Assembly (NCBI RefSeq): GCF_000004195.4
Contig: NC_030678.2
Span: 135,471,047-135,535,046, forward strand
DNA length: 64,000 bases
Source: Xenopus tropicalis
Lineage: Eukaryota; Chordata; Amphibia; Anura; Pipidae
Reading direction: 5' to 3'
Shown in pieces: positions 44,801-48,006 of this stretch. Both the position numbers and the translations under genes were made by a program. Under the pieces are notes generated by a model that saw nothing but the letters and a program-made list of their open reading frames with translations, did not search any database and was not told the DNA's origin. The stretch's first letter is position 1; every line of letters begins with the position of its first letter.

Positions 44801-46391
44801 ACAAGATAAATAGAGCTAACCAGAAAGAGCTGAACCATAAGAATTAGCTGTGCGCTGGAGCTGCCCTATTACACGCCCCCTCCATAGAGTTAGGCTGAAA
44901 TTCCTCAAATCCCCAAGAGACATCACAGTTCAGCAAGGAAAAAAAAGTCTCTGAACTAAAAAAAAAATATATAAAAATAACGGGATTTCCTACTGTGAAT
45001 GTCTGTGAGCCATTGCAGGCTCAAATCTATAATCACAAAATGCAAGATTTACCCCTGCCCTGTGCTAATGTAACAGCGTAACCTGATCCAAGTTTAATCA
45101 AGACTAGGACGCCCAGATAAACCCCCACAGAGTGACTGAGAGAAACTGTATGGATTCAGGTTGTGCTCAGAGATGGGCACTATTGTAACAATAGAGAGTA
45201 TACACCTTGTATAATCCGAATAAGTGCCAGCACATCCAGAAGGGAGAGATTTGTAACCCAACCCCAACCCACGCTTGCGAGAAGAAAGAAAAAGTGCTGC
45301 TGAACTGAATTGAGAGAGCAGGCAACATACTGATGGGGAGCCCATCCATCGGTAGATAGGGGCATAGAACTAACAGTACATGAGTGATCTAGCAGGGCCA
45401 TGGTGTAGCTCAGGTATGAAACACTGTCAAGGTCCAGCAACTGCCAGTCTGGCACGCACATGCCCACTTAATGAGAGTGCTTTCCTTCTGTGCCATACCC
45501 TGGCTTCCTGGGGGAAGTCCCACTCATGTATATTACTTATATTACATTAAAGCCCCTTGGGCAAAAAATACAGCGAATATTCACTCTTACCCAGTGACAC
45601 AGACCATATTTGCTTCCTTGTCAGGGGGCACACAGGCCTTGTGTGCTTAACTGCTCCATTTATACAATCTTCTTTAAGTAAAGAGGCTGAGTCAGAGGGG
45701 CACCTTAAACTGTAGCAACCAGAAACCCCCCTATGACGTGCACCCCATCTCATTAGTTATAGCCCCCATGCAGCAATACACAGCCAAAGGCCCGCCAGCT
45801 ACTGCTGACCCAAAGTAAAACAGTTCCAGCTGGTTACAGAATGGGCATCTCTGCACTAACAAATCTTTTTCTGTGCCAGTGTGCAGTACATATTCCACTC
45901 AATAACACCCATAGGCAATTAGGCTGGGAGCTCTTACAGGAATGACTGTACTGATAGTTGGGGAAATTGGTAGAAGCAAATGGCATAAGCCAGGATTACT
46001 GCAAGGCAGTTCTGCTCTTTTTAGAGTGTAAGCTCTTGAGCACAGGGCCCTCCACCCTGTTGCTATATACAGTACAGCTAACTATGCGCAGTGAGTAGCA
46101 CTTACTAACAAATTACAGCATAGTTGTGGGATAACGCTTACCCCCCCCCCCCCACTGGCGAAGCACATGACCTTTCTGCAACTTAATGGGGAGCAGGACA
46201 CTTTTGAGCCATATTGGGGCACCTCCCGCAGTTTTACCCCTGTAAGGGGCACTTCTCACCGCAGGACACAGAGCAGAACTTACCAGGACCATGGCGAATC
46301 TTTCCTCCAACTCTCCCGGCTCCGGCATCGGGACTTTAAGCGGCAGCAGCGCGGTACCCGGGGGCCCCCCGGCGCTTTCCGCGTTCCCCAT
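2238..46391 (-). CDS. fmnl3: Formin-like protein 3, N-terminal part (exons 1-4, partial gene)
   Basis: Coding sequence joined in minus order from 46391-46284, 5471-5388, 3477-3397 and 2314-2238. It encodes the first 116 residues plus two bases; the gene continues past position 1. The conceptual protein starts MGNAESAGG, has MPMPEP-like and ELEERF motifs, then [20 protein letters not shown], and ends in the [13 protein letters not shown] block. This matches the N-terminus and start of the GTPase-binding/FH3 region of vertebrate FMNL3 better than FMNL1 or FMNL2. From family knowledge, FMNL proteins are Rho-family-regulated formins that nucleate and elongate actin filaments at the plasma membrane, and Gly2 in MGN is an N-myristoylation site. 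All four junctions have GT donors and AG acceptors; the first three introns are phase 0. Intron 1 is 40,812 bp, intron 2 is 1,910 bp and intron 3 is 1,082 bp. The FH1, FH2 and DAD parts are not in the window. Confidence 0.95.
2387..2805. mobile_element. T2-type foldback MITE (TTAA target), copy 1
   Basis: Flanked by TTAA at both ends. The terminal inverted repeat reads TTAAAGGAACAGTAACAC and is mirrored at the right end, with one change in the last bases. The interior is also largely self-complementary. This fits the Xenopus T2 MITE family, whose termini read TTAAAGGRR. It lies in FMNL3 intron 3 and has no coding capacity. Confidence 0.8.
3397..3477 (-). CDS. fmnl3: FMNL3 coding exon 3
   Basis: It is 81 nt (27 residues, [16 protein letters not shown] to GVTRK), phase 0 at both ends, with a T-rich acceptor tract ending CAG and donor GTAATA. 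It continues the GTPase-binding domain. T2-type MITEs lie in both flanking introns. Because its length is a multiple of three, skipping it would keep the reading frame. Confidence 0.95.
4013..4420. mobile_element. T2-type foldback MITE (TTAA target), copy 2
   Basis: Same family and orientation as 2387-2805. It starts TTAAAGGAACAGTAACACCA and ends in the exact complement of those termini at TTAA. It lies in FMNL3 intron 2, so exon 3 sits between two copies. Confidence 0.82.
4421..5387. other. FMNL3 intron 2 remainder, AT-rich
   Basis: AT-rich intron DNA. I recognise no exon, RNA gene or transposon in it. Confidence 0.6.
5388..5471 (-). CDS. fmnl3: FMNL3 coding exon 2
   Basis: It is 84 nt (28 residues, SSMNLPPDK to LICDQ), phase 0 at both ends, with acceptor ATTTAG and donor GTATGG. 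It encodes the start of the formin GTPase-binding domain. The residues are nearly identical to mammalian FMNL3; KKWD here corresponds to KKWE in mammals. Confidence 0.95.
5472..6820. other. FMNL3 intron 1, no recognised element
   Basis: The 3' end of the 40.8-kb first intron. It has a purine-rich patch at about 5860-6010 that is open in one frame but resembles no protein. Nothing else is recognised. Confidence 0.55.
6826..7045. mobile_element. Decayed Harbinger-like foldback MITE
   Basis: The arms (AATCTGCACTACCGCAAG ... CCTTGGTAGCACAGATTT) and the inner TTTCCCACCAGCAATGATCG / ATTGCCAGTGGGAAACGATT blocks are inverted. They resemble the better copies at 33850 and 62667. The termini and target duplication are no longer clear. 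Confidence 0.45.
7046..8770 (+). mobile_element. L2/CR1-clade LINE fragment, decayed, 5'-truncated
   Basis: Shifting frames encode reverse-transcriptase pieces: an [10 protein letters not shown] block near 7490, [11 protein letters not shown] near 7640 and a [13 protein letters not shown] site near 7735 where the catalytic aspartates fall. It ends in an L2-type 3' region with TGTAAGCTCTTTTGGACAGG (about 8610) and GCGCTTTATAAATA before an AATAAT tail. Multiple stops and frameshifts make it inactive. It is related to the copy at 53227-55366. Confidence 0.75.
8771..8783. repeat. Poly-G tract after LINE tail
   Basis: A run of about eleven G residues opens a GC-rich patch reaching about 8890, which contrasts with the AT-rich surroundings. 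Confidence 0.8.
8949..9030. repeat. Hairpin repeat with TATACTCGAGTATATACGGT end, copy 1
   Basis: The arms CTTGAGTATAAGCCGAG (8949-8965) and CTCGGCTTATACTCGAG (9001-9017) are inverted. The right arm continues into a motif at 9008-9027 that recurs at 53043-53062. It looks like one end of a dispersed DNA element; I cannot name the family. Confidence 0.55.
9031..10480. other. FMNL3 intron 1, no recognised element
   Basis: Ordinary AT-rich intron sequence with no coding, RNA or repeat family that I can recognise. A poly-G run lies at about 10277-10286. Confidence 0.5.
10484..10615. mobile_element. TACAGGTATGGGATCC-type foldback repeat, partial
   Basis: Contains ATACCTGTATTA, TTATCTGGAGTG and TTCTGTAATTTGGATAACCA, which match blocks of a common Xenopus dispersed repeat also seen at 15525, 20455 and 36885. 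It is partial and diverged. Confidence 0.5.
10620..12700. other. FMNL3 intron 1, no recognised element
   Basis: Several open frames of up to 95 codons overlap on both strands near 11560-11890, but none resembles a known protein or has exon-like borders. No repeat family is recognised. Confidence 0.5.
12702..12868. mobile_element. Decayed GGGCTCTGGC-type Harbinger-like MITE
   Basis: Contains AGGGCAGTGGCACATAGGGA, then CATCCCACCGGAAAG, AAATCGCCGGTG and CCCACCGGCAATAAGG. These are degenerate versions of the arms seen intact at 51202-51539. The target site is not recoverable. Confidence 0.5.
12936..12975 (-). repeat. Penelope-like element end with degenerate hammerhead-like hairpin
   Basis: On the minus strand CTGAAAA is followed by a weak hairpin region and then GAAACGTCTTC. 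This follows the CTGANGA-hairpin-GAAACG layout found at the ends of Penelope-like retroelements. G8 of the core has become A, so it is probably inactive. Confidence 0.5.
13275..14804 (-). mobile_element. Tc1-like transposon, full length, dead
   Basis: TA dinucleotides flank CAGTGGATATAAAA ... TTTTATATCCACTG. The terminal inverted repeats are about 200-217 bp (13275-13491 and 14603-14804), of the IR/DR type, with GTGTGCACACCCT repeated at the inner ends. Transposase pieces lie on the minus strand. The DNA-binding N-terminus ([20 protein letters not shown], with a helix-turn-helix) starts at 14424. The second catalytic Asp is in [10 protein letters not shown] near 13770. The SPDLNP block near 13680 breaks off into a stop where the catalytic Glu should be. 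Multiple stops and a missing first Asp region mean no function. Confidence 0.88.
13666..14424 (-). pseudogene. Tc1 transposase pseudogene
   Basis: The reading frame falls into at least two pieces on the minus strand: the paired-like DNA-binding domain (14424-14158) and the central to C-terminal DDE region (about 13848-13666). The catalytic Glu segment is lost and the centre is frame-disrupted. The mobile element 13275-14804 carries it. Confidence 0.8.
14926..15074 (+). repeat. Unclassified dispersed repeat, shared with 17640-17850
   Basis: Shares the blocks TTGCTAGTGCAGAG, TGGTAACTGGCC and CTTGCCTCATGGCAGG, in the same order, with the reverse complement of 17640-17850. No termini are defined. 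Confidence 0.4.
15093..15390. mobile_element. hAT-like nonautonomous repeat (CAGTGATCCCCAACC end)
   Basis: Begins CAGTGATCCCCAACCAGTG and near the right end has GGTTGGGGTTTGG, an eroded inverted counterpart. The internal text (AGTGGCCTCAAAGTAGGTGC, CTACCAAATAGCCAATCACA) is a common Xenopus dispersed repeat as I know it. A related inverted fragment lies near 47300-47345. Confidence 0.5.
15525..15625. mobile_element. TACAGGTATGGGATCC-type foldback repeat, partial
   Basis: Contains TGGATTCTATGGGAGATGGC, TTTCCATAATTTAG, ATAACAGGTTTCAGATAAG and ATCCCATACTTGTA. This is the reverse-complement end of the same Xenopus repeat as at 36885. Confidence 0.55.
15626..17639. other. FMNL3 intron 1, no recognised element
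   Basis: No gene, RNA or repeat family recognised. Confidence 0.5.
17640..17850 (-). repeat. Unclassified dispersed repeat, second copy
   Basis: The reverse complement carries TGGGTAACTGGCC and CTCATGGCAGGTGTGGCC, matching 14926-15074 in the same order. It has no coding content. Confidence 0.4.
18085..18300. mobile_element. Decayed AGGTGGCC-type MITE fragment
   Basis: Contains ATTGGGCAGGTTTGAAAA and ACATGGTCGGGACATAAGGA, blocks seen in other members of the AGGTGGCCATACACG family (55370-55611, 24248-24511). The ends are lost. Confidence 0.35.
18301..19290. other. FMNL3 intron 1, no recognised element
   Basis: No gene or recognisable repeat seen. Confidence 0.5.
19293..19869. mobile_element. 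T2-type MITE (TTAAAGGGGAACGCC)
   Basis: Bounded by TTAA. The left end is TTAAAGGGGAACGCCACCC and the right end reads GGAGTTTCCCTTTAA, a partial inverted match. At 577 bp without coding capacity, it fits the T2 TTAA family. Confidence 0.65.
19870..20450. other. FMNL3 intron 1, no recognised element
   Basis: Nothing recognised. Confidence 0.5.
20455..20705. mobile_element. TACAGGTATGGGATCC-type foldback repeat, near-complete interior
   Basis: Contains TGATTTCCCTTTTCTCTGTA, AATAAAACAGTGCC, GACAAAACAACCCTATT, CCAGATAACAGATCCCATAC and TTGTACTGTAC in the order of the common Xenopus repeat. It is diverged but recognisable. Confidence 0.55.
20710..22950. other. FMNL3 intron 1, simple repeats only
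   Basis: A poly-T run of about 23 lies at 21329-21352. No gene or named transposon recognised. Confidence 0.5.
22955..23010. repeat. Poly-A followed by (TA)n microsatellite
   Basis: About 23 A residues, then (TA)16. A Penelope-like end starts directly at its right edge. Confidence 0.9.
23011..23210 (-). mobile_element. Penelope-like element (PLE) end, minus orientation, with hammerhead-like motif
   Basis: Abuts (TA)n. On the minus strand it contains CTGATGA (23176-23170), a hairpin GATCC-CGTAT-GGATC, GAAACGCGTA and GACAAATGTGTC, then an A/T-rich tract, CCCTGGAGTGCTTTCTACGA and GTGAGTGCCG next to the microsatellite. The GTGAGTGCCG terminus recurs next to (TA)n near 52250. No reverse transcriptase or GIY-YIG part remains. 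Confidence 0.6.
23331..23440 (+). repeat. Degenerate tandem repeat of ATGTCACTTTAT units
   Basis: GTCACTTTAT recurs at about 15-bp spacing four or more times between two inverted PLE ends. It is probably internal PLE sequence. Confidence 0.6.
23484..23600 (+). mobile_element. PLE end, plus orientation, with hammerhead-like motif
   Basis: An inverted counterpart of 23011-23210: TTGTC, CTGATGA (23497-23503), C, GATCC-CGTAT-GGATC, GAAAC, GCGTA and GACATTTGTGTC, then CCCTGGAGTGCTTTCTACGA. TGTC before the core can pair with GACA after the GTA putative cleavage triplet. Confidence 0.6.
23601..23799. repeat. Inverted PLE ends forming a near-perfect palindrome
   Basis: The arms 23655-23723 and 23731-23799 (69 bp each, one mismatch) are inverted around CTAGTTG. 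They contain GTGAGTGCGGACTCTCTCTA, similar to the PLE text near 52165. A third GTGAGTGCC-type end points left at about 23598-23612. Confidence 0.75.
23800..23844. repeat. (TA)n microsatellite
   Basis: About 22 TA units directly after the palindrome. Confidence 0.9.
23914..23936. repeat. Poly-T tract
   Basis: A run of about 22-23 T residues. Confidence 0.85.
23972..24130. mobile_element. AGGTGGCC-type Harbinger-like MITE, 5' part
   Basis: Starts TAA then AGGTGGCCATAATTAGG. The inner text (CAGACTGATCCTGCAGCTTA) repeats that of 24248-24511. The right terminus is missing, possibly cut by the next fragment. Confidence 0.5.
24132..24237. mobile_element. AGGGTGAAGACACAC-type MITE, 3' part
   Basis: Carries CAGTATTGTCTATGGCAGGG, CTAGTAGCTCCATGTGTC and TTCACCC followed by TAA, matching the 3' halves of 29834-30030 and 43721-43900. 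Confidence 0.55.
24248..24511. mobile_element. AGGTGGCC-type Harbinger-like MITE
   Basis: Preceded by TTA. It starts AGGTGGCCATAAATAGGC and ends ACTGCCCACCT. It is diverged, and the 3' target trinucleotide has changed to TCA. Confidence 0.6.
24989..25299. mobile_element. AGGTGGCC-type Harbinger-like MITE
   Basis: The right end GCGTGTATGACCACCT is followed by TAA; the left end GGGCCACTATACATAG is eroded. The inner text (TTGGCCCTAGGGCCAAATTA, GATATCGCCAAGTGAGCGGA) matches the intact copy at 63618-64000. Confidence 0.65.
25310..25790. other. FMNL3 intron 1, no recognised element
   Basis: Nothing recognised. Confidence 0.5.
25795..25960. repeat. Old vertebrate dispersed repeat fragment
   Basis: Contains GTGTGGGAGGGG, GGGATAACATACAAATGCC and CCCTGGCTGGAATTGATACT. 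These resemble a widespread frog/fish repeat carrying GTGTGGGAGGAAAC and AGAACATACAAACTCC. The class is uncertain. Confidence 0.4.
25964..26366. mobile_element. T2-type foldback MITE (CACTTGGGGGTGCC subfamily), copy 1
   Basis: Bounded by TTAA. The arms contain GGAAAGGCAAAGTCACTTGG and its complement. The inner GC-rich arms (CTGGGCTGGTGC; TCTACTGCGCATGCGC) are also paired. Copy 2 lies at 58180-58529. Confidence 0.75.
26400..27066 (-). mobile_element. L2-type LINE 3' end, antisense
   Basis: An (ATGT)n tract at 26400-26428 marks the reversed 3' tail, followed by the complement of TATAAATAAAG and TACAGCGCTGCG. Minus-strand coding (about 27066-26719) gives [20 protein letters not shown] and [18 protein letters not shown], the carboxy-terminal reverse-transcriptase region also seen in the 53227 copy. 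It is 5'-truncated. Confidence 0.8.
27100..28389 (-). mobile_element. Tc1-like transposon, truncated at left
   Basis: The right end is intact: GTTCAATACTTATTTTCCCTGCTG followed by TA is the reverse of a Tc1 terminus. The left terminus is missing, and an L2 fragment lies immediately to the left. The minus strand carries transposase pieces: DETKIELFG near 27640 with the first Asp, GMVWGCF-like text, and [10 protein letters not shown] near 27390 with the second Asp. Stops break the frame, and the SPDLNPIE block is degenerate. Confidence 0.75.
27423..27749 (-). pseudogene. Tc1 transposase fragment (DDE core)
   Basis: An open stretch of 108 codons holding the first catalytic Asp in [12 protein letters not shown] and the MVWGCF block. 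It stops before the second Asp region, which follows in the same element. Inactive. Confidence 0.75.
28389..28494. repeat. Compound (ATGT)n-(TA)n-(CATA)n microsatellite
   Basis: Sits directly at the right end of the truncated Tc1, whose TA target lies inside it. The repeat is roughly self-complementary. Confidence 0.85.
28500..29070. other. FMNL3 intron 1, no recognised element
   Basis: Nothing recognised. Confidence 0.5.
29490..29830. mobile_element. AGGTGGCC-type Harbinger-like MITE, intact
   Basis: TAA flanks on both sides (29487-29489 and 29831-29833). The ends AGCTGGCCATACACG and CGTGTATGGCCACCT are inverted. The arms carry further palindromes such as TTTCGTACGATAAT. No coding capacity. 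Confidence 0.8.
29834..30030. mobile_element. GGGTGAAGACACAC-type Harbinger-like MITE
   Basis: Flanked by TAA (29831-29833, shared with the element to the left, and 30031-30033). The right end is CTCTGTGTGTCTTCACCC; the left end is eroded. Related copy at 43721-43900. Confidence 0.7.
30130..31300. other. FMNL3 intron 1, no recognised element
   Basis: Nothing recognised apart from a short (AATC)n at about 31097-31110. Confidence 0.5.
31312..31445. repeat. Inverted repeat, likely paired PLE ends
   Basis: The arms ATGGACAGCACTCCAGCCTC... (31312-31350) and ...GAGTGCTGTCCAT (31407-31445) are inverted with a few mismatches. The spacer contains GTACAG-TACTG-CTGTAC. The AATAAAGG next to the arms is typical of PLE ends here. 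Confidence 0.6.
31490..31990 (-). mobile_element. PLE fragment with degenerate hammerhead-like motif
   Basis: On the minus strand at 31658-31613, ATGCCTA, TGATTAA, the hairpin GTGCGCATGCGCAC, GAAACGCGTT and AGGCAC follow the hammerhead layout, with a 6-bp stem I (TGCCTA/TAGGCA). AATAAAGGCTTTTTAA recurs at about 31521 and 31923. Confidence 0.5.
31995..33000. other. FMNL3 intron 1, no recognised element
   Basis: Nothing recognised. Confidence 0.5.
33006..33171. mobile_element. SPIN-type hAT MITE
   Basis: Begins CAGCGGTTCTCAACCTGTGG and ends GGTTGAGAACCACTG, with the internal blocks AGACCATCAGAAAATAC, TTTCCGATGGTCTTAGGAA and GGGGGTCACCACAACATGAG. These are the hallmarks of the SPIN (Space Invader) hAT family. 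It is flanked by a perfect 8-bp duplication CTGTAGGG (32998-33005 and 33172-33179), the target size of hAT elements. At 166 bp it is a nonautonomous internal-deletion form. SPIN is known for horizontal transfer among tetrapods, including X. tropicalis. Confidence 0.92.
33180..33846. other. FMNL3 intron 1, no recognised element
   Basis: Nothing recognised. Confidence 0.5.
33850..34133. mobile_element. GGCTAATGCCCCATG-type Harbinger-like foldback MITE
   Basis: TAA at both sides (33847-33849 and 34134-34136). The ends GGCTAATGCCCCATGAAGAG and its complement are perfect over more than 18 bp, and the rest is palindromic with mismatches. Confidence 0.8.
34140..34490. other. FMNL3 intron 1, no recognised element
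   Basis: Nothing recognised. Confidence 0.5.
34498..34695. mobile_element. Decayed Harbinger-like foldback MITE, 5' part
   Basis: GGCTAAGGACCCACGGAGCA, then TCGCCCATGATAGATCTCTG and GCCTTTCCACCGGCAACAAT match the left arm of the 33850/59041 family. The right arm is missing. Confidence 0.5.
35009..35660. mobile_element. GGGCTGATTCACTAAAGG element with terminal inverted repeats
   Basis: The left end GGGCTGATTCACTAAAGG, then TCGATAA, is mirrored by TTATCGCCCTTTAGTGAATC, then AACCCC. The interior is rich in GCGTTAA and GCGATAA motifs. At about 650 bp it is noncoding; the superfamily cannot be assigned because the target duplication is unclear. Confidence 0.6.
35661..36880. other. FMNL3 intron 1, no recognised element
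   Basis: Nothing recognised. Confidence 0.5.
36885..37110. mobile_element. TACAGGTATGGGATCC-type foldback repeat, 5' part
   Basis: Begins TACAGGTATTAGATCCCTTA, then CCGTTATCCAGAAAGTTCCG, AATTACGGAAAAACCATCTC. This is the clearest copy in the window of the common Xenopus repeat. The right half is absent. Confidence 0.65.
37122..37592. mobile_element. T2-type MITE (TTAAAGGAGAAAGAAAGG)
   Basis: TTAA-bounded. The left end TTAAAGGAGAAAGAAAGG and the right end CCTTTCCTTCTCCTTTAA are inverted. It is 471 bp and noncoding. Confidence 0.75.
37600..39005. other. FMNL3 intron 1, no recognised element
   Basis: A poly-A run lies at about 38792-38806. Nothing else recognised. Confidence 0.5.
39016..39228. 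mobile_element. hAT-like nonautonomous element (TAGTGATG ends)
   Basis: A perfect 8-bp target duplication CCAGGCAG (39008-39015 and 39229-39236) flanks TAGTGATG ... CATCACTA. The interior is ACCC-rich (CCGACCCTAACC). It is 213 bp and noncoding. The 8-bp duplication and TA-type ends fit hAT. Confidence 0.8.
39240..42555. other. FMNL3 intron 1, no convincing element
   Basis: A 142-codon open frame (40767-41195) and a possible eroded hAT-like repeat (about 41198-41385) lie here. Neither is strong enough to call. Confidence 0.45.
42561..42713. mobile_element. Decayed AGGTGGCC-type MITE
   Basis: Preceded by TAA. It starts AGCCAGCCATAAATTTAAAG and ends CATGTTTGGCCACCT. Internally deleted relative to full copies. 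Confidence 0.5.
43721..43900. mobile_element. AGGTGAAGACACACAG-type Harbinger-like MITE, intact
   Basis: TTA target copies at 43718-43720 and 43901-43903. The ends AGGTGAAGACACACAG and CTGTGTATCTTCACCT are inverted. It is 180 bp. Confidence 0.8.
43904..44052. mobile_element. GGGCTCTGGC-type Harbinger-like foldback MITE
   Basis: TTA at 43901-43903 (shared with the previous element) and at 44053-44055. The ends GGGCTCTGGCACATGGGGAG and CTCCCCGTGTGCCAGAGCCC are inverted. It is 149 bp and GC-rich in the arms. Confidence 0.8.
44060..44230. mobile_element. Decayed AGGTGGCC-family fragment
   Basis: TGTGTATGGCTACCTATGAC, GGCAGGTTTAAATATCCAAT and GGCTCGTTGATGCAATCACT resemble internal blocks of that MITE family. 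The ends are lost. Confidence 0.35.
44235..46015. other. 5' end of FMNL3 intron 1, no recognised element
   Basis: Nothing recognised. Regulatory DNA near the promoter could lie here, but I see no specific site. Confidence 0.45.
46020..46105 (+). repeat. L2/CR1-like LINE 3'-tail fragment
   Basis: GAGTGTAAGCTCTTGAGCAC, then AGGGCCCTCCACCCTG resemble the TGTAAGCTC...GGGCAGGG block of L2-type 3' ends. Short and old. Confidence 0.4.
46284..46391 (-). CDS. fmnl3: FMNL3 coding exon 1
   Basis: It encodes 36 residues, MGNAES through RFAMVL, and ends at a strong donor GTAAGT. The start at 46391 was chosen because MGN fits the myristoylated N-terminus known for FMNL proteins, and because the ATG has A at -3 and G at +4. 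The frame stays open upstream to another ATG at 46538, so a longer N-terminus cannot be excluded from sequence alone. Confidence 0.93.
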
Positions 46392-46640
46392 CCTCCCGGT
46401 ACTCCGAGCCCGAAATATCGGGTGTCCCCCCCCTCCTCCAGTGCGCGTCCCCGCTACTCCAATACAAAGTCTCCGGGACCCATCCTTTGTACTAGCGAGT
46501 CCCGCCTCGCAGCCCACACTAAGCTCAGCTCCATTCACCCCTGCCTCACAAACGAGGCCCCGCCCCCTACTTCACTGTCCAATGGCTCCCAGCTACAGAA
46601 TCCCTGCTCATACTAATTGTGGGACACTAAAGATTCCAAG
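46284..46640 (-). promoter_or_regulatory. fmnl3: CpG-rich promoter/first-exon region of FMNL3
   Basis: The surrounding DNA is AT-rich, but about 46290-46560 is GC-rich with many CpG dinucleotides and spans exon 1. I see no clear TATA box at a defined distance, which fits a CpG-island promoter. The transcription start cannot be placed from sequence. A poly-C run lies just inside intron 1 at about 46141-46153. Confidence 0.6.
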
Positions 46641-46644
46641 CGCG

Positions 46645-47355
46645 CAACTCTCCCTCTGCTGGTTGCTCTCGGTGCTGCACACAGCCCCATAGATGTGAGC
46701 AAGGCAAGTAAGTGCAACTGTGCAGGCAGCGGTGTCAGTTACTTTTGTGGAGTTCTGTTCGGCGGGGCGTAAGCGGAGCCCAGCAGTGTGGATTTCACAT
46801 ATTGCACTGGCTGCGTGGGAGGTTCCAGTTAGTAAAACAACCAGCAGAGGGAGCTGGAACTGCACAATTCAAGTTAAACTGCCGACCTGCTGCAGTAATT
46901 GAGCAATTGCTGAACTGCAACTATAGTTCATCTCGTACGCCTTTGGCAGAACAGTGCAGCAGAGGGCTGCAATGAAATTCCATTGTTGGACAAATACTGG
47001 GAACTTATTGGTGAAGGGACTGAAGCTGTGGGATTGTGTGTATAGTAAGGCAGCATTGTTTTAGGGATTGTAATGTTGGGATATGTAGCAAGGCAAATTG
47101 CAACTGTGGGTTAATGTGTATAGTAAGGCAAGACTGTGTCATATATCATACCTTTAGGCATGACTGTGTAAGAGGAAGGGAATTTTACTGTTGGTTTCTT
47201 GGGGTGTCTAGCACTGATTTTCAGAAATTTTATGCTGAATCTTCCAAGGGTTGGTCAACCATCACCCAGCCATTATCAAGCTATAGTTTCTGGAATAGGC
47301 AATATGTTGCTCATGAGCCACTCATTGGGAATCACTGGTAGAGATAAAGCACTGC
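46645..47355. other. Intergenic DNA upstream of FMNL3
   Basis: Holds a perfect 16-bp inverted repeat, CTCCCTCTGCTGGTTG at 46649-46664 and its complement at 46838-46853. An imperfect direct repeat of GTGTATAGTAAGGCA lies near 47038 and 47117. A fragment near 47300-47345 matches the reversed repeat at 15093. No gene is seen. Confidence 0.5.
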
Positions 47356-47359
47356 TTAA

Positions 47360-47606
47360 GGGCTGTGACACACAGGGAGATTAACAACAACAAATCTCCC
47401 TTGTCGCAGGCAACTAATCTCCCTGAAATGTCTAGAATGTAAATCGCCGGTGGGATGGCATATGCGGCGCCACGATTTGCCGAAGTCGCAGAAGTTGCCT
47501 TGAGAGGAAACTTCTGCAACTTCGGCAAATCGCGGCGCTGGGTATGCCATCCCACCGGTGATTTACATTCTAGCGGTGCGACTAATCTCCCTGTGTGTCA
47601 CAGCCC
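47360..47606. mobile_element. GGGCTGTGACACAC-type Harbinger-like foldback MITE
   Basis: TAA at 47357-47359 and 47607-47609. The ends GGGCTGTGACACACAGGGAG and CTCCCTGTGTGTCACAGCCC are perfectly inverted, and the inner arms around 47440-47560 are nearly perfect. It is 247 bp. Confidence 0.82.
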
Positions 47607-47904
47607 TAAAGCTTGAAATATTGTTCTGCGCCACAAACAGCAAATAAAGGATTTTAGCTTATTTGTTGCTGTGTTGTTACAGGTTTTTTTTTTAGATAGT
47701 GGGAAAAATACAGCAAGATTGGTGTCCTAGGAAAAACTTCCAACAAAGGAGCAGTGGGGTATTGGAAGGCAAGATTATTATTAAAAAAACCAATGTCATT
47801 CCACAGAGATTGTACATCATTGAGTGCCAAAGTAAAGCTTCCATTCTAAGGTCCCATTCACATTCACACATGCTATAGTGTGAGCCCCATCACTGCAAAC
47901 ACAC

Positions 47905-47917
47905 ACATATTATATGT

Positions 47918-47981
<64 letters not shown>

Positions 47982-48006
47982 GGTATATATATATATACGG
48001 TATATA
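47905..48006. repeat. (TA)n microsatellite
   Basis: A long TA tract with a few CGG and TATAC interruptions. A Tc1 element has inserted at its right edge, and TATATA resumes after that element at 49639. Confidence 0.9.

Noticed and set aside
46167..46616. 149-codon plus-strand frame across FMNL3 exon 1
   Set aside because: It is antisense to the real exon and exists because the region is GC-rich and poor in stops.
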